Origin: Tubulanus polymorphus
Taxonomy: Eukaryota > Nemertea > Palaeonemertea > Tubulaniformes > Tubulanidae
Direction of reading: 5' to 3'
Assembly: GCF_964204645.1 (NCBI RefSeq)
Contig: NC_134030.1
Coordinates: forward strand, 9,546,278-9,610,277
DNA length: 64,000 nucleotides
How positions within the stretch are numbered: position 1 is the stretch's first letter; the number at the start of each line of letters is the position of its first letter. The notes beneath the pieces were generated by a model. That model was given only the letters and a program-made list of their open reading frames with translations. It did not search any database and was not told where the DNA came from. The position numbers and the translations under genes are program-made. Positions 1-8,056 of the stretch are shown here, one piece after another.

Positions 1-1
1 T

Positions 2-121
2 ATTAAAAACATATTATCCAAAATATATGATAATCATAAAACTAGTAATGAAATAAATGTTGAAATAATCATAAATAAGTTAACTAAATATTTTGAAGAT
101 AGTAAATTTTTTGATAAATAA
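2..121 (+). CDS. C-terminal 39 codons of an element gene cut by the window edge
   Basis: The frame that begins at base 2 stays open to the TAA at 119-121, and that stop abuts the ATG of the next gene. The visible residues are Lys/Asn/Ile-rich, like the neighbouring element genes, and end in FEDSKFFDK. There is no recognisable domain. Its codon use and its tight junction with the next gene argue that it is a real gene end, not noise. Confidence 0.5.
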   Translation: MKNILSKIYDNHKTSNEINVEIIINKLTKYFEDSKFFDK

Positions 122-343
122 ATGAGTGATAATAAGTGGATAATAACTGGATTATATAATGGCGCCTTACTATCAGTTGGAACGGTTGGTTATTCAATGG
201 TATTAAAAAAAGTATTCAAAATGGGAAGTGTTAATGTTGATAGATTTGATATCAATGATATTTTAAAGTTAACATTAGCGGTTACTTTATCTAATTTAAC
301 TATTGATTATTTGGAAAAACAAAAATATATTCCTCCCATATAA
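122..343 (+). CDS. Small membrane protein of the element, 73 aa
   Basis: This is a short ORF whose ATG follows the preceding stop directly (TAA then ATG). Residues about 14-28 (GALLSVGTVGYSMVL) and 48-60 are hydrophobic, suggesting one or two membrane segments, with a short charged tail ending IPPI. It is the first complete member of the rightward block and lies 24 bases before the next gene. Small hydrophobic proteins near the capsid gene are usual in Polinton-like elements, where they may be virion membrane or minor structural proteins; a role here is inference. It could also be a cytoplasmic protein with hydrophobic helices. Confidence 0.6.
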   Translation: MSDNKWIITGLYNGALLSVGTVGYSMVLKKVFKMGSVNVDRFDINDILKLTLAVTLSNLTIDYLEKQKYIPPI

Positions 344-367
344 ATGCATAATTTTTTTGCTAAATAA

Positions 368-790
368 ATGGCTTCTGCAATTATAACTATTATAGGATCG
401 GCAATTGTTAACGCTTTAGCATTTACTGGTGGTGGTTATTTATTTAAACATATTGATAAAAATAGTTCATTAGGAGAACAAAGAAGACATAACTTAGCGT
501 TAGAGAAATATAATAAAGCTGCAGAAGAATATAGAGAAAAGAGACAAAACTATATGGATTATATTAACAAGGAATTATATGATCAGAAGATTTCACACAG
601 AGATTTTCAATCAGTTGATGATGCAATGAGTTTATATAACGCAGTAACAAATAAAGAAAAATTACATCTATACAAACCTAAATTATCAGATTATTATACC
701 CCAAGTAAAGAACAACAGAAATATGAAATAATATGGATTTTAGGTGGAACAGTTATTGTTATATTTGTTGCTTATAAGTTTACTAATTAG
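368..790 (+). CDS. Element protein with hydrophobic ends and helical middle, 140 aa
   Basis: The N-terminus (residues 3-25, Ile/Ala/Gly-rich with a GGGY patch) and the C-terminus (about 121-137, IIWILGGTVIVIFVAYK) look like membrane segments. They flank a charged, helix-prone middle (LEKYNKAAEEYREKRQ). The start is preceded by a seven-T tract and TAAATAA, the motif seen before other element genes. The arrangement, a hairpin or two-pass protein with a soluble loop, would suit a virion membrane or scaffold-associated protein. I recall similar small proteins next to capsid genes in related invertebrate elements, but I cannot verify this. No enzymatic motif is visible. Confidence 0.65.
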   Translation: MASAIITIIGSAIVNALAFTGGGYLFKHIDKNSSLGEQRRHNLALEKYNKAAEEYREKRQNYMDYINKELYDQKISHRDFQSVDDAMSLYNAVTNKEKLHLYKPKLSDYYTPSKEQQKYEIIWILGGTVIVIFVAYKFTN

Positions 791-809
791 TAATTTTTTT
801 TCTAAATGA

Positions 810-1244
810 ATGGAAGATAAAGTTGATAGTATTGATATTATTCCTCATGATATAAATAAAACTAAATTAAAAACATATTTAGAAAAACAAATATTAGAAT
901 TTGAAAGTGACTTAAAGATAAAAAAGAAAAAATATTTAAAAAGTAAAATTATATATTATTTGATTATAAGTGGTTCGGTTACAATTAGTTCTGTAATAAC
1001 ATTTTTAGCAATATTCAGCCCATTAACACCTTTAGCTATATCAATTGGTGTATTAGGATTAAGTTCAAGTGTTTTAACTGGTATAAGTTCAAAATTAAAT
1101 ATAAAAAGTAATAAAGAAAAAATCAAAACTAATATAAAAGAAATTAATAAATTAAAGAACACACTAGATTATATAATAAGCTTAAATGGTCATATAACAG
1201 TTGAAGAACAAGATAAATTATTAAAAGAATTAATAAATTATTAA
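810..1244 (+). CDS. Two-pass membrane protein of the element, 144 aa
   Basis: An N-terminal acidic and lysine-rich stretch (residues 1-47) with heptad-like helical character is followed by a long hydrophobic region at about 48-93, long enough for two adjacent membrane segments. The C-terminal tail is charged and helical. An eight-T tract and TAAATGAATG lie at the start. A second ATG at 806-808 is out of frame, so 810 is preferred. The intergenic gaps on both sides are under 25 bases, as in the rest of the block. The function is unknown; membrane-associated virion assembly is a reasonable guess from position only. Confidence 0.65.
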   Translation: MEDKVDSIDIIPHDINKTKLKTYLEKQILEFESDLKIKKKKYLKSKIIYYLIISGSVTISSVITFLAIFSPLTPLAISIGVLGLSSSVLTGISSKLNIKSNKEKIKTNIKEINKLKNTLDYIISLNGHITVEEQDKLLKELINY

Positions 1245-1260
1245 TTTTTTAGTTATATAA

Positions 1261-2562
1261 ATGGGGTTTCCAAAAGCTTTCCAATATAATAAATCAATTA
1301 AATATAATATTCCGGCAATAGATTTTAAGAAAAATATTACATATAAAAATATAGTTTTAAATTCATTAACTAATTTAGAAATTTATGTTAATGAATCACA
1401 GTTTTTTATTTCTAAAATGGAAAATATATTTAATACATATGAAGTTACTTTTACTCGAGATGAATATCATATATATAAAGTAAAATCTAATATGAAATAT
1501 TGGCAGAATCAATTAAATTTTGCTGTTTATTGTGCAACAACAGGATGTGGAATTAGTTGGAATGATCATTTAAATAACTTAGATAAAAATTTGAAGTATT
1601 CTGATTTAAAATTAATTCACACAATATTTAGATTTCACACATATTTTCAAATCAGAATAATATTAAATGAATTAGAATGTCCTTTACCCGGGTCTAAATA
1701 TTTTAAAGAATTGGATAATAATATTAATATATCCAAGTTTTATAAAATATGTAATGAATTTAATATAAATATTAATTCCGATTTTAGAGCGCATGGTAAA
1801 TTGCAAGGTGTTGGTGAAGAGTATGAAATAAAAAGAATTGATTATATGCATAGAATTGGAGCTTATCATAATTATAAAATTGATAATAATAATGGTTGGG
1901 TTAATTTCATTTAAGAAAATGGTGAAGGTTTTACAAAATCAGGTATACAAAGAATAAATCAATCTATTAGAATTTATTTGATATGTATTTTAGGCGCTCA
2001 AGTTGAAACAAGATCCCCAATAATTGGAAATGATAACACTTCATTCGATGCGCAGAAACAGTTTAAAGTTTTATTTGAAGATTCCATACATAATGATAAA
2101 AATAGATCGATTCCAGAAAACATTATAAGATATCAAAATTATTTAGATAAATCTCATGTAAGACTTAATTATTGTATAGGCCCTAATCTATTAATTATTT
2201 CTAATGATTTAGTATTAAAAATGGGAAACATAATTGGTTATAATAATTTAATTAAAACTGCAACAATAAATAATTCATTTGGATTAAATGATATAAATAA
2301 AAAGATTATTACTGCTCCAAAATTAATGGAAGGTGAAAAAAATAAAAAACATATTCAATCAACAGAAACTAAAACTAAGAATATTAAATTAAATAATGAT
2401 TCCAAAATAAAAGATTACAATACTACAGAAAATAATAGAACTGATAAAATTCAACATGATATAATTAAACTAAATGATGATAATAAATCCCATGAAAATA
2501 CTAAATTAGCTATAACTTGTATAGGAATTGTAATCGGAGGAATATTATATTTTAAATTTTAA
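1261..2562 (+). pseudogene. Element structural-type gene interrupted by one in-frame stop
   Basis: Two ORFs, 1261-1914 and 1915-2562, lie in the same frame and are separated only by the TAA at 1912-1914. Without it the frame would be about 433 aa. The first part has an aromatic-rich region with a CATTGCG-like stretch around residues 91-98. The second part continues smoothly after the stop and ends in a Lys/Asn-rich linker and a C-terminal hydrophobic segment (AITCIGIVIGGILYF). The start has the TTTTTT and ATATAAATG context. Its position just before the coiled-coil and capsid genes suggests a minor virion protein with a membrane anchor. Alternatives are stop read-through or two separate proteins, but the second half has no good start: its first ATG (1984) lies well after open sequence resumes. 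Confidence 0.7.
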
Positions 2563-2579
2563 TTTTTTTTATTATGTAA

Positions 2580-4295
2580 ATGGATGTAGAAGGTGGAGAA
2601 GATTATGAAATGGGAGAAATGGGAAATAATAATGAAGGATATATTGATAATGATTATAATGATGCAGAAACTAATATTGATAATGATGATGAATCAGCAT
2701 ATAATACTAATTTAGGTGAAGATGATGATTATGATGATGATGATGATGATGATGATCCCGAATTACGTGAAAAATTAAATAAATATTTAAAAGCTCCTGA
2801 AATTGGTAGAATTTCAACTAGAAGAGAAAGAAAAGAATTTATGGAACTATTAGTAAAACAACAAGAAAAAAATCCTGATAAACCTATGGAATTATTTAAA
2901 ATGAAATCTAGAGTAACAGATACAATTGTTAACGAATTATTACCAACAGTTGTAATAGATGAAATTGATTCAGAAGGTGTTGTAGAACAAATTTCTAAAG
3001 ATGACCCATATTTCACAAATAATTTAGAATTTAAAAATGATTCATGGTATTATAATGTTAATTTAAATAACAAAATTGTATCAATTCAATTATCTAAAAT
3101 GGGTCAAGAAAATATTTTTGAACCTGAAATGCGAGCAACATCTACAATTGAAAATTCAAAAGGTGGTAGAGAATTTCTCAGAATTATATGGAATGCACTC
3201 GATAGAATAAATGAAGAAGAACCAATTCCGAATATTGATATAAACAAATATTCACCATTTAAAAATCCAAATCCTACTGATTTTGATCCAGAAATGGAAG
3301 AGAATAGAAATCGATTAGATAGATTAAGATCTTCAACACCTGAAACATCGAGAAGAGACACTCAACCAATTGATAATTATTCAAGTCAATTACAATTAGA
3401 AAAACAAATTGATAGATTAAGAGATTCAGAAGAACTGATGAATAGTATATCAGATACATCTGGTTCTGAAACTGGAATAAATCGACTGCAATATTTACTA
3501 GAAAAAGGATTTCTTAATTTAACTGATGAAGAATTAGAAGCATTTCCTGAACAAATACGTAGAGAAATTAAAGGTATACAAGTATCAGCTGATGAAATTG
3601 CTAATATTAAGATGAGATTTTCTAAAATAACCATGTTAGAAAAAGAATTAACTAATGCAGATGAAGAATTAAAACAATTAGAATTAAATAGAGATCATCA
3701 AGTAGTTTATGAAGCTGATTTTGAAAGCAGAAAGTTAGCTTTAGTAAAAGAAATAGATGATTTAGAATATAACATAAAATTACAAAAAGAAGAAAGAGAT
3801 ATATTATTAAAATCATATGATCTTAATCATATTAAAAAATTAAAAGTTATTTTTAAAGATTTGTTGATAAAACCAGATTCTGAAATATCATTAAAAGACA
3901 GAATAAAGTTATTATCTAAATTAGAAGGAATAACAGTTCTTTCAATTCTAACATCTGTAACTATGTTATTTACAACAATTGGTTTAGCTATATCAAATGC
4001 TTTGAAATCTACTCCTACTCCAACTCCAAATAAACCAGATAAACCCCCAAGCAATAATTCTATACAAGATAAAGTTAAAGATGGTTTAAAGAAATTAGCA
4101 AAATATTTATGGGAACTATCTAAAAAATCTGCTGCAGCTTTACCAGGAGTTATTGCTTCAATTGTTGGTTTTATATTGAAATCTGCAGGAAACATTATTA
4201 ACTTTGCTGCCGAACATATTATTTTATTTTTAATTACAGTTGTAAGTGCTATTATTTTTGGTTTAGTAAATATGATATCAAAAAATATCAAGTAA
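2580..4295 (+). CDS. Acidic coiled-coil membrane protein of the element, 571 aa
   Basis: The N-terminal 60 residues are extremely acidic, with an eight-residue Asp run near residue 52. A charged central part (about 255-440) shows long Glu/Lys/Leu heptads typical of coiled coil (ITMLEKELTNADEELKQL). A hydrophobic segment at about 449-474 is followed by a Pro/Thr linker (TPTPTPNKPDKPP), then an amphipathic Lys-rich helix and two more hydrophobic segments to the C-terminus. The gene sits directly before the candidate capsid gene and has the T-tract start motif. A scaffolding or internal virion role fits the composition and place, but no family is recognised. A 15-base piece of its 3' end (ATGATATCAAAAAAT, 4272) is repeated at 4299 just after the stop. 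Confidence 0.7.
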   Translation: MDVEGGEDYEMGEMGNNNEGYIDNDYNDAETNIDNDDESAYNTNLGEDDDYDDDDDDDDPELREKLNKYLKAPEIGRISTRRERKEFMELLVKQQEKNPDKPMELFKMKSRVTDTIVNELLPTVVIDEIDSEGVVEQISKDDPYFTNNLEFKNDSWYYNVNLNNKIVSIQLSKMGQENIFEPEMRATSTIENSKGGREFLRIIWNALDRINEEEPIPNIDINKYSPFKNPNPTDFDPEMEENRNRLDRLRSSTPETSRRDTQPIDNYSSQLQLEKQIDRLRDSEELMNSISDTSGSETGINRLQYLLEKGFLNLTDEELEAFPEQIRREIKGIQVSADEIANIKMRFSKITMLEKELTNADEELKQLELNRDHQVVYEADFESRKLALVKEIDDLEYNIKLQKEERDILLKSYDLNHIKKLKVIFKDLLIKPDSEISLKDRIKLLSKLEGITVLSILTSVTMLFTTIGLAISNALKSTPTPTPNKPDKPPSNNSIQDKVKDGLKKLAKYLWELSKKSAAALPGVIASIVGFILKSAGNIINFAAEHIILFLITVVSAIIFGLVNMISKNIK

Positions 4296-4320
4296 ACCAT
4301 GATATCAAAAAATAAATAAT

Positions 4321-4342
4321 TAATTTTTTTGTTAAATAAATG
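4321..4342 (+). promoter_or_regulatory. T-tract plus TAAATAAATG start motif (best example)
   Basis: A run of seven or eight Ts is followed within 3-6 bases by TAAATAA and the ATG. The same layout occurs before the ATGs at 368 (ATTTTTTTGC), 810 (ATTTTTTTTC), 1261 (TTTTTT, ATATAAATG) and 2580 (TTTTTTTTATTATGTAAATG), and more loosely at 122 and 5620. On the minus strand, similar T-rich sequence and ATAAATG precede 9569, 10164 and 11079. It resembles poxvirus-style late promoters, where TAAATG overlaps the start codon, but that parallel is inference. The T-tract may also help end the upstream transcript. Confidence 0.55.
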
Positions 4343-5587
4343 AGTGGGAGTTATATCAATCCTTCTAAGAATCATAGAATATCTAATGCTATTAAAGCAG
4401 AAAGATCACATCATATAATTACTCATAACCCTTCAAATATTAATCCCGATGAAACTTTATACGTTAGAATCCCTCGATTAACACAAAATACTTTTTATGT
4501 TCCAAATAGTATTTATTTATCAGCCGATATAAAAGTAACCGGTAATAATAATAATTATGTTGTCGATAATGTTGGAAGATATTTGATTAAAAAGTTAACT
4601 ATAAAGATTGGTCCAGAAACAGTTTTCTCATTAGATGATTATAATTTATTTTCACATTATAAAGATTTATGGTTAACTAAAGAAAATAGAAATAATATGA
4701 TATTTCAAGGAATTCAATCAGAAAACCAAAATAAATTAAGATCAGAAGCTAATAGCGCAATATTAACAAATGATGTAGATAAATTGATAAAAAGTATATA
4801 TGGAAGCAAGTATAAAATTCCATTAGACTTTGAATTAATAAATAATAATGCACCTTTATATAAATACGCAATTCAAGAAGATATTATATTTGAGATAACA
4901 TTTGCTCCTGTAAATGAAATTGTATTATCTAGCGTTAATAAAGATATGAGTTATAAATTATCGAATATATGTTTAGAATATGATACAGTAACTGATGAAA
5001 ATATTTCAAGTATAATTCAAACTCAATACAATCAAGGATTTTCATTATTATATGATTATATTGATAAATTTAAAACTGTAACTATTAATGCAAATGATGA
5101 AATAATAAATGAGAATATTAACTTTCCTAGAAGATCTATTAAAGGTATATTAATATTTTTTACCATTGGAACGTATACTAATGGCGCAATAAATGTTGAC
5201 AATTATTATAATCCTGAAATAACAAAAGTAGAAATAACTATCGAAGGTATAGCGAATAAAATATTTTGTCAAGGAATGAGAATGATTGATCAATGGGTAG
5301 AAATTAAAAAACATTTTATGAATGAAAAAATAAAATCATTTGAAAATTGTAATATTAATCAAATTGACTATTATACCGGTAATAAATATGCATTATGGTT
5401 AGATTTTAGAACAACTGAAGATAATTCATTACATGGTTCTGGGAAAAAACTACAGAACACTAAAGATGGAATACAATTATTCATGACAAAGAAAAAGGGA
5501 ATCAAAAATTTTAAAATGCACATTTATATTATATCTGACGCGCAATTAAATATTGTAAATTCACAATTAGATAGTGTTATGTATTAA
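4340..5587 (+). CDS. Candidate major capsid protein, double jelly-roll type, 415 aa
   Basis: Seen: the protein is beta-rich and aromatic throughout, with little low complexity. An early strand pattern (VPNSIYLSADIKVTG) precedes VDNVGRYLIKKLTIKIG, which resembles the first jelly-roll strands and the turn typical of PRD1/NCLDV-lineage capsids. A second half starts near residue 250 (RRSIKGILIFF) and repeats a similar alternation, ending HIYIISDAQLNIVNSQL. Known: Polinton capsids have two jelly rolls and are often 450-650 aa, so 415 is short. Inferred: the assignment rests on strand pattern, place in the structural block and the nearby packaging ATPase. Start motif: eight Ts and TAAATAAATG. It is open along its full length. 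Confidence 0.6.
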   Translation: MSGSYINPSKNHRISNAIKAERSHHIITHNPSNINPDETLYVRIPRLTQNTFYVPNSIYLSADIKVTGNNNNYVVDNVGRYLIKKLTIKIGPETVFSLDDYNLFSHYKDLWLTKENRNNMIFQGIQSENQNKLRSEANSAILTNDVDKLIKSIYGSKYKIPLDFELINNNAPLYKYAIQEDIIFEITFAPVNEIVLSSVNKDMSYKLSNICLEYDTVTDENISSIIQTQYNQGFSLLYDYIDKFKTVTINANDEIINENINFPRRSIKGILIFFTIGTYTNGAINVDNYYNPEITKVEITIEGIANKIFCQGMRMIDQWVEIKKHFMNEKIKSFENCNINQIDYYTGNKYALWLDFRTTEDNSLHGSGKKLQNTKDGIQLFMTKKKGIKNFKMHIYIISDAQLNIVNSQLDSVMY

Positions 5588-5619
5588 AATTTTAACTTTA
5601 ATAAAAATATATATAATAA

Positions 5620-6804
5620 ATGGAAGGTGGAATATATGAAATACAATCTCCAAGTGAAATGATATCAGATATATATTATATATTACCTTATGATGAATAC
5701 AGTAAGTATTTTGGAGATTACTTTAATCAATTCAAATATAGAATAAGTAAAATAAAAGATAATATTGAATATAAAATAGAAGATAATATTGAAACTAAAA
5801 TAGAAGATAAGAATGATATTGAATATAAAATAGAAGATAATATTGAAACTAAAATAGAAGATAAGAATGATATTGAATATAAAATAGAAGATGTAACAGC
5901 ATCTACATCTTATAATATACCCTCTACATATGATATTGAATCAAAAAAGACAAATGAAAAATATTGTGACGTATGTAAACAGTATAAAAGTTATAAGAAT
6001 TGGGCAACTCATCTTAATTCACTCAAGCATAAGAAAAATAAGAATAAGATTTTAAATGAATTGAATAATGATAGTGAAATTGATAATGATAATGTTAAAG
6101 AAGATAAATATCGTGAAGAATGTGATAAATATATAAGTCGTAGTAATTTTTCAAAGCATAAATTAACACAGATACATTTGGATAATATAGAAAGAAATAT
6201 ATGTGAAAAGTGTAATGTTGTTGTATTACCTAAAGATAGAATTAAACATGATAATTCTTTTGAACATACAATAAAAGCTGCTGATTTAAATAACCTTTAT
6301 AGAGTACCAAATGTATTTTTTGATATCGAAAATAATGATCATAGGAAATTATATAGATCAATTTTTATCGATTATGTAAGAAATAATCCAAAACAAGTAT
6401 TATTAGATATTAAAATTGGTCGGACGCGTATAAAAATTGATCTAAATAATTATTGGGGTATACATTATTTCATAAAATTTAAAAATATAGATTTTTTAAC
6501 AGAATTGAAAAAAGTTGCTGCTAATGATAATATAAGTGATAACTTTGATGAAATAATTCAATACTATAGTTATGAAGATTTTTCACAGGATGTTATAAAT
6601 AAAATAAGAAATGAAACAAAAAATAAATATAAAAATATAAGTGAAGACAAATTAAACCAATATATTTATTTAACTTATGAATTCTTTGCTAAGGGTTTGA
6701 ATGTGGTTGATGGTTATCATTTTAAACTATTAGGTGAAAGAAGATCGCAAGAATTAATAGATGCATGGCGCAAATTGTTTTTAGAATTAGAATCAGAAAA
6801 GTAA
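5620..6804 (+). CDS. Zinc-finger protein of the element with internal peptide repeat, 394 aa
   Basis: A C2H2 finger lies at C116, C119, H131, H137 and another at C195, C198, H210, H216. Between them is a degenerate finger that lacks its first Cys (YREECDKY, then H180 and H186). Upstream, residues 49-91 are a tandem peptide repeat. The last 170 residues form an aromatic, helical domain that I do not recognise. The fingers suggest nucleic-acid binding. This is the last gene of the rightward block and it faces the ATPase gene across the hairpin spacer. The start lacks the clean T-tract and has ATATATATAATAAATG instead, so it may be expressed differently from the structural genes. Confidence 0.65.
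   Translation: MEGGIYEIQSPSEMISDIYYILPYDEYSKYFGDYFNQFKYRISKIKDNIEYKIEDNIETKIEDKNDIEYKIEDNIETKIEDKNDIEYKIEDVTASTSYNIPSTYDIESKKTNEKYCDVCKQYKSYKNWATHLNSLKHKKNKNKILNELNNDSEIDNDNVKEDKYREECDKYISRSNFSKHKLTQIHLDNIERNICEKCNVVVLPKDRIKHDNSFEHTIKAADLNNLYRVPNVFFDIENNDHRKLYRSIFIDYVRNNPKQVLLDIKIGRTRIKIDLNNYWGIHYFIKFKNIDFLTELKKVAANDNISDNFDEIIQYYSYEDFSQDVINKIRNETKNKYKNISEDKLNQYIYLTYEFFAKGLNVVDGYHFKLLGERRSQELIDAWRKLFLELESEK
5764..5892 (+). repeat. 54-base in-frame tandem repeat, 2.4 units
   Basis: Units at 5764-5817 and 5818-5871 are identical 54-mers, followed by a 21-base partial unit at 5872-5892. Each encodes 18 residues (IEYKIEDNIETKIEDKND). The unit is itself two related halves. Identity at base level points to recent expansion. 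Confidence 0.9.
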
Positions 6805-6831
6805 TTTAAAATATGAATATAATACCCTTTG

Positions 6832-6950
6832 TGTCTTTATTGTCTTTAGTAGTTTAGTACTTTTAGTACATAAAGAATAAATCTTTATTTTATTAGTAGT
6901 GAATAAAATTATTTTTAAAACTACTAAACTACTAAAGATAATAAAGACAT
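6832..6950. terminator. Large hairpin after the rightward gene block
   Basis: Arms near 6832-6859 and 6922-6949 pair as TGTCTTTAT...TTTAGTAGTTTAGTA against its complement, around an AT-rich centre. It starts 28 bases after the stop of the zinc-finger gene. It lies at the meeting point of two convergent gene blocks, so a bidirectional transcription stop is the simplest reading. A replication role is possible. Confidence 0.45.
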
Positions 6951-7277
6951 AAATATATATATAACACTGTTTCAATAATTATATTTATTCATCTGATGGA
7001 TTTTATATATTACTGTTTCAATAATTAAATCTATTTATCACACATATTTATTATATATATCATAGATTTATCATTTATAAAAATTATTTATATATTTATT
7101 TTTCTAAGTACTAATTAAATAAAGATTTATTCTTTATGTACTAAAAGTACTAAACCTACTAAAGATAATAAAGACATAACAAACACATATAGATGTAATA
7201 AATATCATAGATTTATTTATCTCACAGATTTATTATATATATTTGATTCAGTAATAATAAATCTATATTTCTTTGTT

Positions 7278-7395
7278 ATGTCTTTATTATCTTTAGTAGT
7301 TTAGTAGTTCTATTTTATTTTATTCACTACTAATAAAATAAAGATTTATTCTTTATGTACTAAAAGTACTAAGGTACTAAAGATAATAAAGACAT
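7278..7395. terminator. Second hairpin, inverted partner of the first
   Basis: Arms starting ATGTCTTTATTATCTTTAG (7278) and ending TAATAAAGACAT (7395) fold on each other. The internal block 7314-7368 is the reverse complement of 6855-6909 in the first hairpin. A third, half copy lies at 7122-7180. The structure ends 46 bases before the ATPase stop codon. Confidence 0.45.
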
Positions 7396-7441
7396 TAGGG
7401 GAGGTATATAATACATATCTAATACATAGGTATACAAATAG

Positions 7442-8056
7442 TTATTTTATAAATTTATATTCATATGGAAATTGTAATCTCAGTAATAATTTTGAACCTT
7501 TATTATTCTTTAATTTATTCATATATTCATCATGTAATTCAGGAGGTATAATTTGATTTTCCTCCAATGATTGTTGCATAGATTTTCTATCTTTGTTGTA
7601 GAATAAAACTAGAAATCTTATATTCTCTCTAAAATCTTTCACAATTGAATTATATTTCTGATTTAAAACCCAAGTTGTTATCCCAAAATGTCTACCAGAG
7701 AAAGCTAAATAACACAACTCACTTTCTCTAATTTTAGAATCATGTAAATTTGCGCAATCATCAATAATAAATAATGTATTAGATCCTTTATAAATATCTA
7801 ATGCAATTTTTATACAATTATCTAAATTATCTTTCACTGTTTTAGAATTTAATATAATAAACTTTTTATCTTTAAAAACTATATCTCTATTATACGTTTC
7901 ATTCATTTCATAAGTTGGGCAGAATAATATTATGTTATCAAAATGATTTTTATAAATAGTTTCTAACAAATCTAATATGAAATGTGTTTTACCACAATTT
8001 GTAACTCCAGTAACTAACATATTATGCGGTTCAAATATAAACAAATCTTTATTCAT
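7442..8056 (-). CDS. A32-like genome-packaging ATPase, 204 aa
   Basis: Walker A is GVTNCGKT at residues 17-24 and Walker B is LFIIDD at 95-100. A later SGRHFGITTWVLNQ stretch (about 122) matches the conserved region after Walker B in the FtsK/HerA-type packaging ATPases of Polintons, virophages and NCLDVs. Such enzymes pump genomes into preformed capsids. The length is normal for the small members. The ATG overlaps the last eight bases of the integrase gene (ATGAATAA), suggesting coupled expression. It is the last gene of the leftward block. The family assignment is firm; the exact substrate is inferred from family. Confidence 0.88.
   Translation of the reverse strand: MNKDLFIFEPHNMLVTGVTNCGKTHFILDLLETIYKNHFDNIILFCPTYEMNETYNRDIVFKDKKFIILNSKTVKDNLDNCIKIALDIYKGSNTLFIIDDCANLHDSKIRESELCYLAFSGRHFGITTWVLNQKYNSIVKDFRENIRFLVLFYNKDRKSMQQSLEENQIIPPELHDEYMNKLKNNKGSKLLLRLQFPYEYKFIK

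Larger units (their letters stand above)
6805..7441. other. Non-coding spacer between convergent gene blocks
   Basis: This 637-base AT-rich stretch has no credible ORF. Besides the two hairpins and the half copy, it holds repeats of TTTCAATAATTA (near 6970 and 7016) and several TATTTATTATATATAT runs. The layout, gene-free and nested in inverted repeats, is the only large gap in the element. Confidence 0.7.

Noticed and set aside
2729-3634. Several minus-strand ORFs opposite the 571-aa element gene
   Set aside because: Antisense shadows of repetitive acidic codons, Ser-rich and without start context.
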